From contig JACKKF010000009.1 in the NCBI GenBank assembly GCA_020637555.1, forward strand, positions 1 through 64,000: a DNA stretch of 64,000 nt, in the 5' to 3' direction. This DNA is from Rhodobacter sp. GTDB lineage: Bacteria; Pseudomonadota; Alphaproteobacteria; Rhodobacterales; Rhodobacteraceae. The number at the start of each line of letters is the position of its first letter. The first letter of the stretch is position 1. Below are positions 34,141 through 42,962 of the stretch, in pieces. The position numbers were made by a program, and so were the translations under genes. Below the pieces are notes generated by a model. The model was given only the letters and a program-made list of their open reading frames with translations. It ran no database searches and was not told where the DNA came from.

Positions 34141-35229
34141 ATGAAAGCCGCCGTCTGCCACGCCCATGGGGCGCCGCTGACCATCGAGGACGTGGTGCTG
34201 CGCCCGCCCGGTCCCGGCGAGGTCCGCATCGCCGTCGAGGCCGTGGCCATCTGTCATTCCGATATCGGCTATCTCGACGGCATCTGGGCCAGCCGGTTGC
34301 CCGCCGTCTATGGCCACGAGGCCGCCGGGCGGATCCTGGAACTGGGGGCGGGCGTGCAGGGCTTTCAGGTCGGCGATGCGGTTGTCGTGTCGATGATCCG
34401 GGCCTGCGGCCAGTGCCGTGCCTGTCGCACCGGCAAGCCCTTTCTCTGCGCCGCGCCCTATGATCGTGGCAACGGCGTGCTCAGCCTGCCGGACGGCACC
34501 GTGGTCGAGCACGGTCTGGCGACCGGCGGCTTCGCCGAGGAATGCGTGGTCCACGCCAGCCAGATCGCCCGGGTGCCCGAAGATCTGCCGATGGAGCTGG
34601 GGGCGTTGCTGGCCTGCGGGGTGATTACCGGCGCGGGGGCCGTGATCCACACCGCACAGGTCGAACCCGGGTCCACCGTGGTGGTGATCGGGGCGGGGGG
34701 TGTCGGGCTCAATGTCATACAGGGCGCGCGGCTGGCGGGGGCCGCGCGGGTCATCGCGATCGACCTGGCGCAGGAGAAACTGGACGCCGCGCGCGACTTT
34801 GGCGCCACGGATGTGTTGCGCGCCGACATGAAGGGCCTGCGCAGGGCGGTCATGGCGCTGACCGACGGCCAGGGGGCCGATTATGTGTTTGTCGCGGTGG
34901 GGGCCATCGCGGCCTACAACCAGGCGCCGTCGCTGGCGGGACGCGGGGGCACGGTGGTGATGGTGGGCATGCCGCCATCGGGCGCCAGGATGGAGATCGA
35001 ACCCGTGATTGCCGCCGCCACCGCGCAGACCTATCGCGGCAGTTTCATGGGCGCGACCGTGGTCCAGCGCGACGTGCCCTATCTGGTCGAGATGTGGCGT
35101 CAGGGCCGACTGAAACTGGAAGAGCTGATCACGCAACGCTACCGTTTTGACCAGATCAACGAGGCCATCGCCGAGGCCCGGCAGGGGCATGTCCGGCGCA
35201 ATGTCATCATCATGGAGAAGCGCGGGTGA
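34141..35229 (+). CDS. Zinc-dependent alcohol dehydrogenase, MDR superfamily
   Basis: A 362-residue medium-chain dehydrogenase. The catalytic zinc site includes Cys38-His39 (AICHSDIGY) and GHEAAG. The structural-zinc lobe has CGQCRACRTGKPFLC. The NAD-binding fold has VVVIGAGGVGLNVIQGARL. The general pattern is of class III/MDH-like alcohol dehydrogenases, without enough detail to name formaldehyde as the substrate. A GGAGGA Shine-Dalgarno precedes the ATG. Its stop overlaps the next start (GTGA), so it works with the enolase-superfamily enzyme. Confidence 0.9.
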   Translation: MKAAVCHAHGAPLTIEDVVLRPPGPGEVRIAVEAVAICHSDIGYLDGIWASRLPAVYGHEAAGRILELGAGVQGFQVGDAVVVSMIRACGQCRACRTGKPFLCAAPYDRGNGVLSLPDGTVVEHGLATGGFAEECVVHASQIARVPEDLPMELGALLACGVITGAGAVIHTAQVEPGSTVVVIGAGGVGLNVIQGARLAGAARVIAIDLAQEKLDAARDFGATDVLRADMKGLRRAVMALTDGQGADYVFVAVGAIAAYNQAPSLAGRGGTVVMVGMPPSGARMEIEPVIAAATAQTYRGSFMGATVVQRDVPYLVEMWRQGRLKLEELITQRYRFDQINEAIAEARQGHVRRNVIIMEKRG

Positions 35230-36458
35230 AGCTCAGGGATCTGCAGGTTCTGGTCATCGGCACGCCTCCGCCCGGCTGGGGCGGGCATTACTGGCTGATC
35301 GTCAAGGTCACGACCGACACCGGCATCACCGGCTGGGGCGAGGTCTATGCCGCCTCGGTCGGGCCGCGCGCGATGGTCGCGGTGATCGAGGATGTGTTCG
35401 CGCGGCACATGCTGGGCGAGAATCCGGAAGATATCGAAAAGATGTTCCGCCGCGCCTATTCCTCGGGGTTCACGCAGCGGCCCGACCTGACGGTGATGGG
35501 GGCGTTTTCCGGGCTGGAGATCGCGTGCTGGGATATCCTGGGCAAAGCCCATGACCGGCCGGTGCACGCGTTGATCGGCGGGCGCATGAACGACCGGCTC
35601 AGGGCCTATACCTATCTCTACCCGCTGCCAGGCATGGACCCGCGCGCCTTCTGGACCTCGCCCGAGATGCAGGCCGAGGCCGCCGAGGCCGCCGTCGCCC
35701 AGGGGTTCACCGCGATCAAGTTCGACCCGGCCGGGCCCTATACGATCCATGGGGGCCATCAGCCCGCGCTGTTCGATATCGACCTCAGCGTGCGGATGTG
35801 CGCCGCGATCCGCAAGGCGGTGGGCAACCGTGCGGATCTGCTCTTTGGCACGCATGGGCAGTTCACGCCGTCGGGTGCGATTCGGCTGGGGCAGGCGCTG
35901 GAACCCTACAGTCCGCTGTGGTTCGAGGAACCGATCCCGCCGGACAACCTGCTGGATTTCGCGCAGGTCGCGCAGGCGGTGCGCATTCCCCTGGCCACGG
36001 GCGAACGCATGACCACCAAGGCCGAGTTCGGCACGCTTCTGCGCGCGGGCGGGGCATCGATCCTGCAACCGGCGCTGGGGCGCTCTGGCGGGATTTTGGA
36101 AACGAAGAAGATCGCCGCCCTGGCCGAGGCCTTCGGCGCGCAGGTGGCACCGCATCTCTATGCGGGCCCGGTCGAGTGGGCCGCGAATGTCCAGCTGGGC
36201 GCCACGTTGCCCAACCTACTGATGATCGAGACCATCCAGACCGGCGGCGCCTTCCACCTGCCGCTGATCCGCCACGGTCTGCGGGTCGAGGACGGGTATA
36301 TCCCGGTTCCGACCGCCCCCGGACTCGGCATCGATTTTGACGAGGATCTGGCGCTGGCGCATCCTTATGACGGCAATGCGCTGCATCTGCAGATGCAGGA
36401 TGCACCTTGCGATTATGCGGCGGCGAACGCCTTTCAGGGAGGGGCGCCGCGAGACTGA
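35226..36458 (+). CDS. Mandelate racemase/muconate lactonizing (enolase superfamily) enzyme
   Basis: A 410-residue enolase-superfamily protein starting at a GTG that overlaps the alcohol dehydrogenase stop. It has an N-terminal capping domain (WGGHYWLIVKVTTDTGITGWGE) and a barrel with AIKFDPAGP (the K-x-D position), a metal region LWFEEPIPPDN and ATGERM, and APHLYAGPVEWAANVQ at the end. The overall pattern resembles sugar-acid dehydratases such as galactonate dehydratase, but GTHGQFT replaces the DxHGR found in DgoD. Acid-sugar dehydration or betaine epimerisation (as in HpbD of Pelagibaca) are both conceivable. The function is not assigned. Confidence 0.85.
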   Translation: MKLRDLQVLVIGTPPPGWGGHYWLIVKVTTDTGITGWGEVYAASVGPRAMVAVIEDVFARHMLGENPEDIEKMFRRAYSSGFTQRPDLTVMGAFSGLEIACWDILGKAHDRPVHALIGGRMNDRLRAYTYLYPLPGMDPRAFWTSPEMQAEAAEAAVAQGFTAIKFDPAGPYTIHGGHQPALFDIDLSVRMCAAIRKAVGNRADLLFGTHGQFTPSGAIRLGQALEPYSPLWFEEPIPPDNLLDFAQVAQAVRIPLATGERMTTKAEFGTLLRAGGASILQPALGRSGGILETKKIAALAEAFGAQVAPHLYAGPVEWAANVQLGATLPNLLMIETIQTGGAFHLPLIRHGLRVEDGYIPVPTAPGLGIDFDEDLALAHPYDGNALHLQMQDAPCDYAAANAFQGGAPRD

Positions 36459-36671
36459 CACGCCGCGCCCTGCGGCCGGCACGGGACCGAGGATTCCCGG
36501 CGAGTTGATGGAAAGGGGGGAAAATCGGGTTGAAAATTGTGGCCTGTCGCGTTTGGATGGGCACATGTCGTAATTGAGACGGCGTTTGCAGGGTCCATGG
36601 GGCGCTCTTGAAACGGAGCTTGGCCATGGCGTCGCTTGCGGACGCAAAGCCGAGACAACAGGGAGAACATG

Positions 36672-38318
36672 ATGAAAGACGTTATCGACACTGTTCAGGA
36701 CCGGGTGCATCCCGCGGCCGAGATCTATCTGCGCGATCACACTGCCGGCAAGCTGAGCCGGCGCGAGTTCCTGACCCGCACCACCGCGCTGGGCGTGGCC
36801 GCGACCGCTGCCTACGGGATGCTGGGCCTGGTCGCGCCCGAGGCCCGCGCCGAGGACATGACCCCCGTGATGGGCGGCACGCTGAAGATGCAGATGTCGA
36901 TCAAGGCCCAGCGCGACCCGCGCACCTGGGACTGGTCGGAACTGGCCAACGCCTGCCGCGGCTGGCTGGAATATCTGGTCGACTACCAGCGTGACGGGTC
37001 GCTGACTCCGGTCCTGCTGGAAAGCTGGGAAGCCAGCGAGGACGCCAAGGTCTATACCCTGCATGTGCGTCAGGGCGTGACCTGGAACAACGGCGATGCC
37101 TTCACCGCGCAGGACGTGGCGCACAACATCACCCGCTGGTGCGATGCCTCGGTCGAGGGCAACTCGATGGCCTCGCGCATGGGCAGCCTGATGGAGAACG
37201 ACGCGGCCCGCGAGGGCGCGATCGAGGTCGTGGACGATCACACCGTCCGCCTGAACCTCAGCGCGCCCGACATCGCCCTGATCGTGTCGATGGCCGACTA
37301 TCCGGCGGCGATCATGCACCCCTCGTTCAACGGCGACGACCCCGTGGCCGAACCGATCGGCACCGGTCCCTATCGCCCGGTCAGCTATGAGCCCGGCATC
37401 GGCGCGGTGGTCGAACGCAACACCGACCACACCTGGTGGAACGCGGGCAATGGCGCCTGGCTCGACCGGATCGAATTCGTGGACCTCGGCACCGACCCGG
37501 CCGCCTGGGTCGCCGCCGCCGAAGCCGGCGAGATCGACCTGAACTATCAGGCGCAGGGCGATATCATCGACATCTTCGATTCGATCGGGATGCCGCGCAG
37601 CGAGGCGGTCACCGCCGCCACCATCGCCGTGCGCTTCAACCAGGACAGCGAGCCCTACAACAATGTCGCGGTGCGGCGCGGCCTGCAAAAGGCCGTCAAC
37701 AACGCCGTGGTGCTGGAGCTGGGCTACAACGATCTGGGCACGGTCGCGGAAAACCACCATGTCTGCCCGATCCACCCGGAATATGCCCAACTGCCGCCGC
37801 TGGTGGTCGATGGCGCCGCCGCCCGGGCCGAGATCGAGGCCGCCGGTTTCGGTGACTACGAGTTCGAGCTGATCTCGATCGACGAGCCCTGGCAGGCGGA
37901 AACCTGCGATGCCGTGGCCGCGCAGATCCGCGATGCCGGGATCAACATCAAGCGGACGATCCTGCCGGGCGCGACCTTCTGGAACGACTGGACGAAGTAT
38001 CCGTTCTCGGCGACGGAATGGAACATGCGTCCGCTGGGCGTGCAGGTTCTGAACCTGGCCTATCGGTCGGGCGTGCCGTGGAACGAGACCGCCTTCGCGA
38101 ACGCCGAGTTCGACGCGCTGCTCGATCAGGCCAACGGGATCGCCGATGCCGACGCCCGCCGCGAGGTGATGCGTCAGATCGAAGAGATCATGCAGAACGA
38201 GGGCGTGCTGATCCAGCCTTACTGGCGCTCGATCTTCCGCAACGCCGCCGAGAACGTCCACGGGGCGGAAATGCACCCGACCTTCGTGGTGGACTACGTC
38301 AACTACTGGAAGTCGTGA
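36672..38318 (+). CDS. Tat-exported solute-binding protein of a peptide/opine-type ABC transporter
   Basis: A 548-residue family 5 extracellular solute-binding protein. It has a Tat signal: SRREFL at residues 29-34, a hydrophobic stretch, and a probable cut after APEARA near 60. The 28-residue leader before the twin Arg is long. The body has VLLESWEASEDAKVYTLHVR, GVTWNNGDAFTAQDV and IGTGPYRP, typical of DppA/OppA. ATG 36672 is five bases from GGGAGA and is preferred over ATG 36669. It heads the permease/ATPase genes and follows the racemase by 213 bases with no gene between. The ligand could be a peptide, opine, sugar acid or betaine. Confidence 0.93.
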   Translation: MKDVIDTVQDRVHPAAEIYLRDHTAGKLSRREFLTRTTALGVAATAAYGMLGLVAPEARAEDMTPVMGGTLKMQMSIKAQRDPRTWDWSELANACRGWLEYLVDYQRDGSLTPVLLESWEASEDAKVYTLHVRQGVTWNNGDAFTAQDVAHNITRWCDASVEGNSMASRMGSLMENDAAREGAIEVVDDHTVRLNLSAPDIALIVSMADYPAAIMHPSFNGDDPVAEPIGTGPYRPVSYEPGIGAVVERNTDHTWWNAGNGAWLDRIEFVDLGTDPAAWVAAAEAGEIDLNYQAQGDIIDIFDSIGMPRSEAVTAATIAVRFNQDSEPYNNVAVRRGLQKAVNNAVVLELGYNDLGTVAENHHVCPIHPEYAQLPPLVVDGAAARAEIEAAGFGDYEFELISIDEPWQAETCDAVAAQIRDAGINIKRTILPGATFWNDWTKYPFSATEWNMRPLGVQVLNLAYRSGVPWNETAFANAEFDALLDQANGIADADARREVMRQIEEIMQNEGVLIQPYWRSIFRNAAENVHGAEMHPTFVVDYVNYWKS

Positions 38319-38333
38319 ACGTCACCTGACCCG

Positions 38334-38367
38334 GGCAGGGCGCCGCAACCCGGTGCCCTGCCGTTTT
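38334..38367 (+). terminator. Attenuator/terminator hairpin after the binding-protein gene
   Basis: GGCAGGGCGCC (38334-38344) pairs with GGTGCCCTGCC (38352-38362) over 11 bp with one G-U, a 7-base loop, and GTTTTCC after it. It lies between the solute-binding protein and permease genes. Partial termination here would keep the binding protein in excess over the membrane components, as is common in such operons. Confidence 0.7.
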
Positions 38368-38455
38368 CCGTGTTCGGTCCGATAGGGCCCCTTTCGCCGC
38401 CGCGGCGCAAGGGATGGTGTTTATCATCCTCGCGCGGCCCGCCATAGGAGACGCC

Positions 38456-39541
38456 ATGCTGCTCTTCCTGCTTCGGCGCATCGGACTGATGCTGATTACC
38501 GCGCTCTGCCTCACCTTTGTGGTCTTTGCGCTGACGAACCTTCCAGCGAAACTGGAAACCCTGGCCAAGACGCAGGCCGGCAGCCGCATGACGGATGCCG
38601 AGGTCGCGCGCTGGATCGATCGGAACGGCTATGGCTCGCCCATGCTGCAACGCTATGGCGAATGGCTGGGCGTGATCCCGGGCTGGGTGCGCCACGATGA
38701 CGACGGCACCGTTCATGGACGCTGCGTGGATCGCCACCAGGACCCGTCGCTTGCCGGCAGCCGCTGCGGCATCCTGCAGGGCGACTGGGGCTATTCCACG
38801 CGCTTCCAGGACAATGTCTCGACCGTGATCTCGGCGCGCGTGGGGGCGACCGGCCTGCTGATGATGTGGGTTCTGATCGTCATGGTGCCGATGGCGCTGA
38901 TCGTCGGCGTCCTGGCCGGGATGCGCGAGGGGTCGCGCACCGACCGGGCGCTTTCGACCTTTGCCATCGCCTCGACCGCGACGCCGGAATATGTTTCGGG
39001 CGTCCTGTTCATCGCCTTGCTGGCCTCGTCCACGGTGGGGCTGTCCCCGTTGCTGGCCAGTTGGGGCTGGATCGACGGCCGCGTGCTGTTCCAGGGCAAT
39101 GCGCGTTCGGCGATGGAGGATATCACCCTCTCCAACTTCACCTTGCCGGTGCTGACCATCGCCCTCTACGGCATGGGCTATGTGGCCCGCATCACCCGCG
39201 CCTCGATGACCGAGGTGATGACCCAGCAATACATCCGCACCGCCCGCCTGAAAGGTGTGAGCTTCAGCAAGATCGTCCTGAAGCACGCCCTGCGCAATGC
39301 GCTGATCGCCCCCTTCACGGTCATCATGCTGCAGATCCCGTGGCTGCTGAACGGCGTCGTCATCTCCGAGGTGCTGTTCAGCTATCCCGGCTTCGGCTGG
39401 ACCCTCTACGAGGCGGCGGTGAACAACGACATCGAACTCCTTCTGGCGTCCTCGGTGGTCGCGGTGGTGGTCGTGCTTGTGACGCAGCTGATCTCGGATA
39501 TCGGCTATGTCTACCTCAACCCCCGCATCCGGATTTCGTAA
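38456..39541 (+). CDS. ABC transporter permease, DppB type
   Basis: A 361-residue inner-membrane permease. The N-terminal span (LLRRIGLMLITALCLTFVVFAL) is typical of DppB/OppB. A periplasmic insert of about 90 residues follows, then the BPD_transp_1 core and the EAA-type loop near ARLKGVSFSKIVLKHALRNAL. The ATG follows GGAGAC; a start 14 codons upstream lacks a ribosome site. It forms a heterodimer with the permease 12 bases downstream. Confidence 0.92.
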   Translation: MLLFLLRRIGLMLITALCLTFVVFALTNLPAKLETLAKTQAGSRMTDAEVARWIDRNGYGSPMLQRYGEWLGVIPGWVRHDDDGTVHGRCVDRHQDPSLAGSRCGILQGDWGYSTRFQDNVSTVISARVGATGLLMMWVLIVMVPMALIVGVLAGMREGSRTDRALSTFAIASTATPEYVSGVLFIALLASSTVGLSPLLASWGWIDGRVLFQGNARSAMEDITLSNFTLPVLTIALYGMGYVARITRASMTEVMTQQYIRTARLKGVSFSKIVLKHALRNALIAPFTVIMLQIPWLLNGVVISEVLFSYPGFGWTLYEAAVNNDIELLLASSVVAVVVVLVTQLISDIGYVYLNPRIRIS

Positions 39542-39553
39542 GGAGACGCGCGC

Positions 39554-40714
39554 ATGGACCCCCTCAGCTGGTTCGAGATCTTCGCCCGCGCCGCCCAGCA
39601 GTTCCTGCCGGTCTGGATCGCCCTGGTCGTGACCTTCGCCCTGTCGATCCGCTTCAAGCGGCGGCTGGGCCTGTATGGCAAGCTGTTCGATTCGACCATC
39701 GGCATGATCGGCTTCGGCATCGTCATGTTCTGGCTGTTCACCGCGCTGTTCGCCGGAATGATCGTCACGCACGATCCGCTGGCGCAGGTCAGCGGACTCA
39801 GGAATGCCTCGCCCGGCTCGGCCCTGCGGTCGCCCGGGGATCTCTATCCCTATTACCTGTTCGGCGGTGACAGCCTGGCGCGCGACGTGTTCTCGCGCAT
39901 GGTGATGGGCGCGCGCGAGGTGCTCAGGATCGCGCCCTTCGCGGCGATGATCAGCTTCATGATCGGCATCTCGCTGGGCCTGCCCGCCGGATATTTCGGC
40001 GGCAAGCTGGACACCGGGCTGACCTTCCTCGCCAACCTGGTGCTGGCCTTCCCGGTGATCTTGCTGTTCTTCCTGCTGGTCGCCCCCGAGATCCAGCAGA
40101 CCCTGATCCCCAAGGTGATGGCGGGCCTTCTGTTCCTGGCGCCGATCCTGTTTGTCACGGTGCTGCTGAACAGCCGCTTCTTCACCCAGCCCGCCAAACG
40201 CAACCTCTATGTGGGGGTCGTGCTGGTGGTGGGCGCCTGGGCCTATGCGGGGCTGGTGTTCAACGCCGACCCGGCGGGCATCTGGTCGATGTCGCCCAAC
40301 CTTCTGAACGTGTTCGTCGCGGTGGTCTTCGTCAACGCGCCGACCGTGTTCCGCATCGTCCGGGGCATCACGCTGGACATCAAGACCCGCGACTACGTCG
40401 CCGCGGCCCAGACCCGGGGCGAGGGGCCCTGGTACATCATGCTGTGGGAAATCCTGCCCAACGCCCGCGGGCCGCTGATCGTCGATTTCTGTCTGCGCAT
40501 CGGCTACACCACGATCCTGCTGGGCACGCTGGGCTTCTTCGGCCTCGGCGTTTCGCCGGAAAGCCCCGACTGGGGATCGACCATCAACGCAGGCCGCCGC
40601 CTGCTGACGGTCTATCCGCATCCCGCGCTGGTGCCGGCGATCAGCCTCATGAGCCTGGTTCTGGGTCTGAACCTTCTGGCCGACGGGCTTCGCGAAGAAA
40701 GCCTCAGGGACTGA
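39554..40714 (+). CDS. ABC transporter permease, DppC type
   Basis: A 386-residue inner-membrane permease with the DppC signature FGGDSLARDVFSRMVMGAREVL. The cytoplasmic EAA-type loop is present (KTRDYVAAAQTRGEGPWYIMLWEILPN), and the C-terminal GLGVSPESPDWGSTINAGRR is typical of OppC/DppC. It has more and longer spans between the two halves (about 150-260) than the usual 300-residue DppC. Confidence 0.92.
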   Translation: MDPLSWFEIFARAAQQFLPVWIALVVTFALSIRFKRRLGLYGKLFDSTIGMIGFGIVMFWLFTALFAGMIVTHDPLAQVSGLRNASPGSALRSPGDLYPYYLFGGDSLARDVFSRMVMGAREVLRIAPFAAMISFMIGISLGLPAGYFGGKLDTGLTFLANLVLAFPVILLFFLLVAPEIQQTLIPKVMAGLLFLAPILFVTVLLNSRFFTQPAKRNLYVGVVLVVGAWAYAGLVFNADPAGIWSMSPNLLNVFVAVVFVNAPTVFRIVRGITLDIKTRDYVAAAQTRGEGPWYIMLWEILPNARGPLIVDFCLRIGYTTILLGTLGFFGLGVSPESPDWGSTINAGRRLLTVYPHPALVPAISLMSLVLGLNLLADGLREESLRD

Positions 40715-40730
40715 TGGCTCCCGAACGCCC

Positions 40731-40782
40731 CATCATCTTGTCTGAAATACGCCACGGGGGTCCGGGGGTGTGAAACCCCCGG
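40731..40782. repeat. Intergenic repeat, diverged copy C (inverse orientation)
   Basis: CATCTTGTCTGAAATACGCC followed by GGGGGTCCGG and a CCGGGGGT/ACCCCCGG hairpin (40762-40769 with 40775-40782) corresponds, in the opposite direction, to copies A and B (CATCTTTGTGCC..AAATATCC, GGAGGGTCCGG, hairpin). It lies inside the importer operon between permease and ATPase genes, so it does not necessarily end transcription. Confidence 0.65.
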
Positions 40783-40808
40783 TCCGTCCACCGCCACAGG
40801 AGTGACCG

Positions 40809-42893
40809 ATGACCGCCTGGACCCCGGACCAACCGATCCTTGAAATCGAGAACCTCTCGATCAGTTTCTTCACCCGCCTGCGCGAGATCCCCGCGGTGAT
40901 GGATTTCTCCTGCACCGTCATGCCGGGCGAGGCGATGGGCCTGGTGGGGGAATCGGGCTGCGGGAAATCCACCGTGGCACTGGCGGTCATGCGGGACCTC
41001 GGGGTGAACGGCCGGATCGTCGGCGGCACGATCAAGTTCAAGGGCCGCGATCTGACCGCCATGTCCCAGGACGAGTTGCGCACCCTGCGCGGGTCGGAAA
41101 TCGCCATGATCTATCAGGAACCCATGGCGTCCCTGAACCCGGCGATGAAGATCGGCGCGCAACTGGCTGAAGTGCCGATGATTCACGAGGGCATGTCCAG
41201 GAAGGACGCGCTGGCGCTGGCACGCCAGCTTGTGGCCGATGTGCGCCTGCCCGACCCCGACCGCATCCTGAATTCCTATCCGCACCAGTTGTCGGGTGGC
41301 CAGCAGCAGCGGATCGTCATCGCCATGGCGCTGATGTCCAAGCCCGCGCTTCTGATCCTGGACGAACCGACCACCGCACTCGATGTCACGGTCGAGGCCG
41401 GCATCGTCGACCTGGTCAACGATCTGGCCGAGAAATACGGCACGTCGATGCTGTTCATCTCGCACAACCTCGGTCTGGTGATGGAGGTCTGCGACCGCAT
41501 CACCGTGATGTATTCCGGCGAAGCGGTCGAAACCGGCAACATCAAGGATGTGTTCGACAAGATGCGCCATCCCTACACGCAGGCGCTGTTCCGCTCGATC
41601 CCGCTGCCCGGCGCCGACAAGACCTCGCGCCCGCTGCGCGCCATTCCCGGCAACTTTCCGTTGCCGCACGAACGCCCGCCGGGGTGCAATTTCGGTCCGC
41701 GCTGCGACTATTTCCAGGCCGGGCGCTGCGACGCGGTCGATATCGCCATGGCCCCGGTGGCGGGGGACACGCGGCATGACAGCCGCTGCCTGAAATTCGA
41801 CGAGATCGACTGGGCCGCCCCTCTGGCCGCGGGTGAACACCACGACCGGTCCGAAATCGGCGATGTCGTGCTGAAGATGGACGACGTGCGCAAGTATTAC
41901 GAGGTTGCCGCCTCGTCGCTGTTCTCGGGGGGCGACACCAAGGTGGTCAAGGCCAACGAAACCCTCAGCTTCGATGCACGCGAGGGCGAGACGCTGGCCA
42001 TTGTCGGCGAATCTGGCTGTGGCAAATCCACCTTCGCCAAGGTTCTGATGGGGCTGGAAACGGCCACCGCGGGCAAGATCATGCTGTTCGACGAGAACGT
42101 GCAGAACACGCCGATTCAGCAACGCAACACCGATACCGTTTCCTCGCTGCAGATGGTATTCCAGAACCCCTTTGACACGCTCAACCCGTCGATGACCGTG
42201 GGCCGCCAGATCGTGCGCGCGCTGGAAATCTTCGGCGTCGGTGACACGGATGCCGAGCGCCAGCAACGGATGCTGGAACTGCTGGACCTGGTGAAGCTGC
42301 CGCGCGAATTCGCGACCCGCATGCCGCGCCAGCTTTCGGGCGGGCAGAAGCAGCGGGTGGGGATCGCGCGCGCCTTTGCCGGCAACGCCAAGGTGGTGAT
42401 CGCGGACGAGCCGGTCTCGGCCCTCGACGTGTCGGTGCAGGCGGCCGTGACCCAGCTTCTGATGGACATCCAGCGCGAACATCGCACCACGCTGCTGTTC
42501 ATCTCGCATGATCTCAGCATCGTGCGGTATCTCAGCGATCGGGTTCTGGTGATGTATCTGGGGCATGTGGTGGAACTGGGAACCACGGATCAGGTCTTTG
42601 CGCCCCCCTATCATCCCTATACCGAGGCCCTGCTGTCCGCCGTGCCGATCGCCGATACCCGGATCGAGAAGAAGCGCATCGTGCTGGAAGGCGACATTCC
42701 GTCAGCCGTCAACCCGCCGCCGGGCTGCCCGTTCCAGACGCGCTGCCGCTGGAAATCCCAGGTCGCGGGCGGTCTGTGCGACCGCGAGATGCCGCCGATG
42801 CGCAAGCTCGGTGATGGCCACCAGATCAAGTGCCACCTGTCCGAGGCCGAACTGGCGGGCATGGAGCCGGTGTTCAAGATCGCGGCCGAGTAA
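40809..42893 (+). CDS. Peptide-type ABC transporter ATP-binding protein with two fused ATPase domains
   Basis: A 694-residue fusion of DppD- and DppF-type ATPases. Domain 1: Walker A GESGCGKS at about 47-54, LSGGQQQR, LILDEPTTALD, then the C-terminal cysteine loop around FGPRCDYFQAGRCD. Domain 2: Walker A GESGCGKS near 400, LSGGQKQR, IADEPVSALD, and a second cysteine region CPFQTRC. Each half is complete, so one polypeptide supplies both ATPases of the importer formed with the two permeases and the Tat-dependent binding protein. Confidence 0.94.
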   Translation: MTAWTPDQPILEIENLSISFFTRLREIPAVMDFSCTVMPGEAMGLVGESGCGKSTVALAVMRDLGVNGRIVGGTIKFKGRDLTAMSQDELRTLRGSEIAMIYQEPMASLNPAMKIGAQLAEVPMIHEGMSRKDALALARQLVADVRLPDPDRILNSYPHQLSGGQQQRIVIAMALMSKPALLILDEPTTALDVTVEAGIVDLVNDLAEKYGTSMLFISHNLGLVMEVCDRITVMYSGEAVETGNIKDVFDKMRHPYTQALFRSIPLPGADKTSRPLRAIPGNFPLPHERPPGCNFGPRCDYFQAGRCDAVDIAMAPVAGDTRHDSRCLKFDEIDWAAPLAAGEHHDRSEIGDVVLKMDDVRKYYEVAASSLFSGGDTKVVKANETLSFDAREGETLAIVGESGCGKSTFAKVLMGLETATAGKIMLFDENVQNTPIQQRNTDTVSSLQMVFQNPFDTLNPSMTVGRQIVRALEIFGVGDTDAERQQRMLELLDLVKLPREFATRMPRQLSGGQKQRVGIARAFAGNAKVVIADEPVSALDVSVQAAVTQLLMDIQREHRTTLLFISHDLSIVRYLSDRVLVMYLGHVVELGTTDQVFAPPYHPYTEALLSAVPIADTRIEKKRIVLEGDIPSAVNPPPGCPFQTRCRWKSQVAGGLCDREMPPMRKLGDGHQIKCHLSEAELAGMEPVFKIAAE

Positions 42894-42962
42894 GGCCGCG
42901 CGGCCCCGACCGCATCGGCGGGGTGCCCCCCGTGGCGCCCCACGGTTACGGGCTCGCGCCGG

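Noticed and set aside
31461..34250. A 929-codon open frame opposite the DMGDH-like gene
   Set aside because: Shadow of a well-supported gene; no recognisable protein features.
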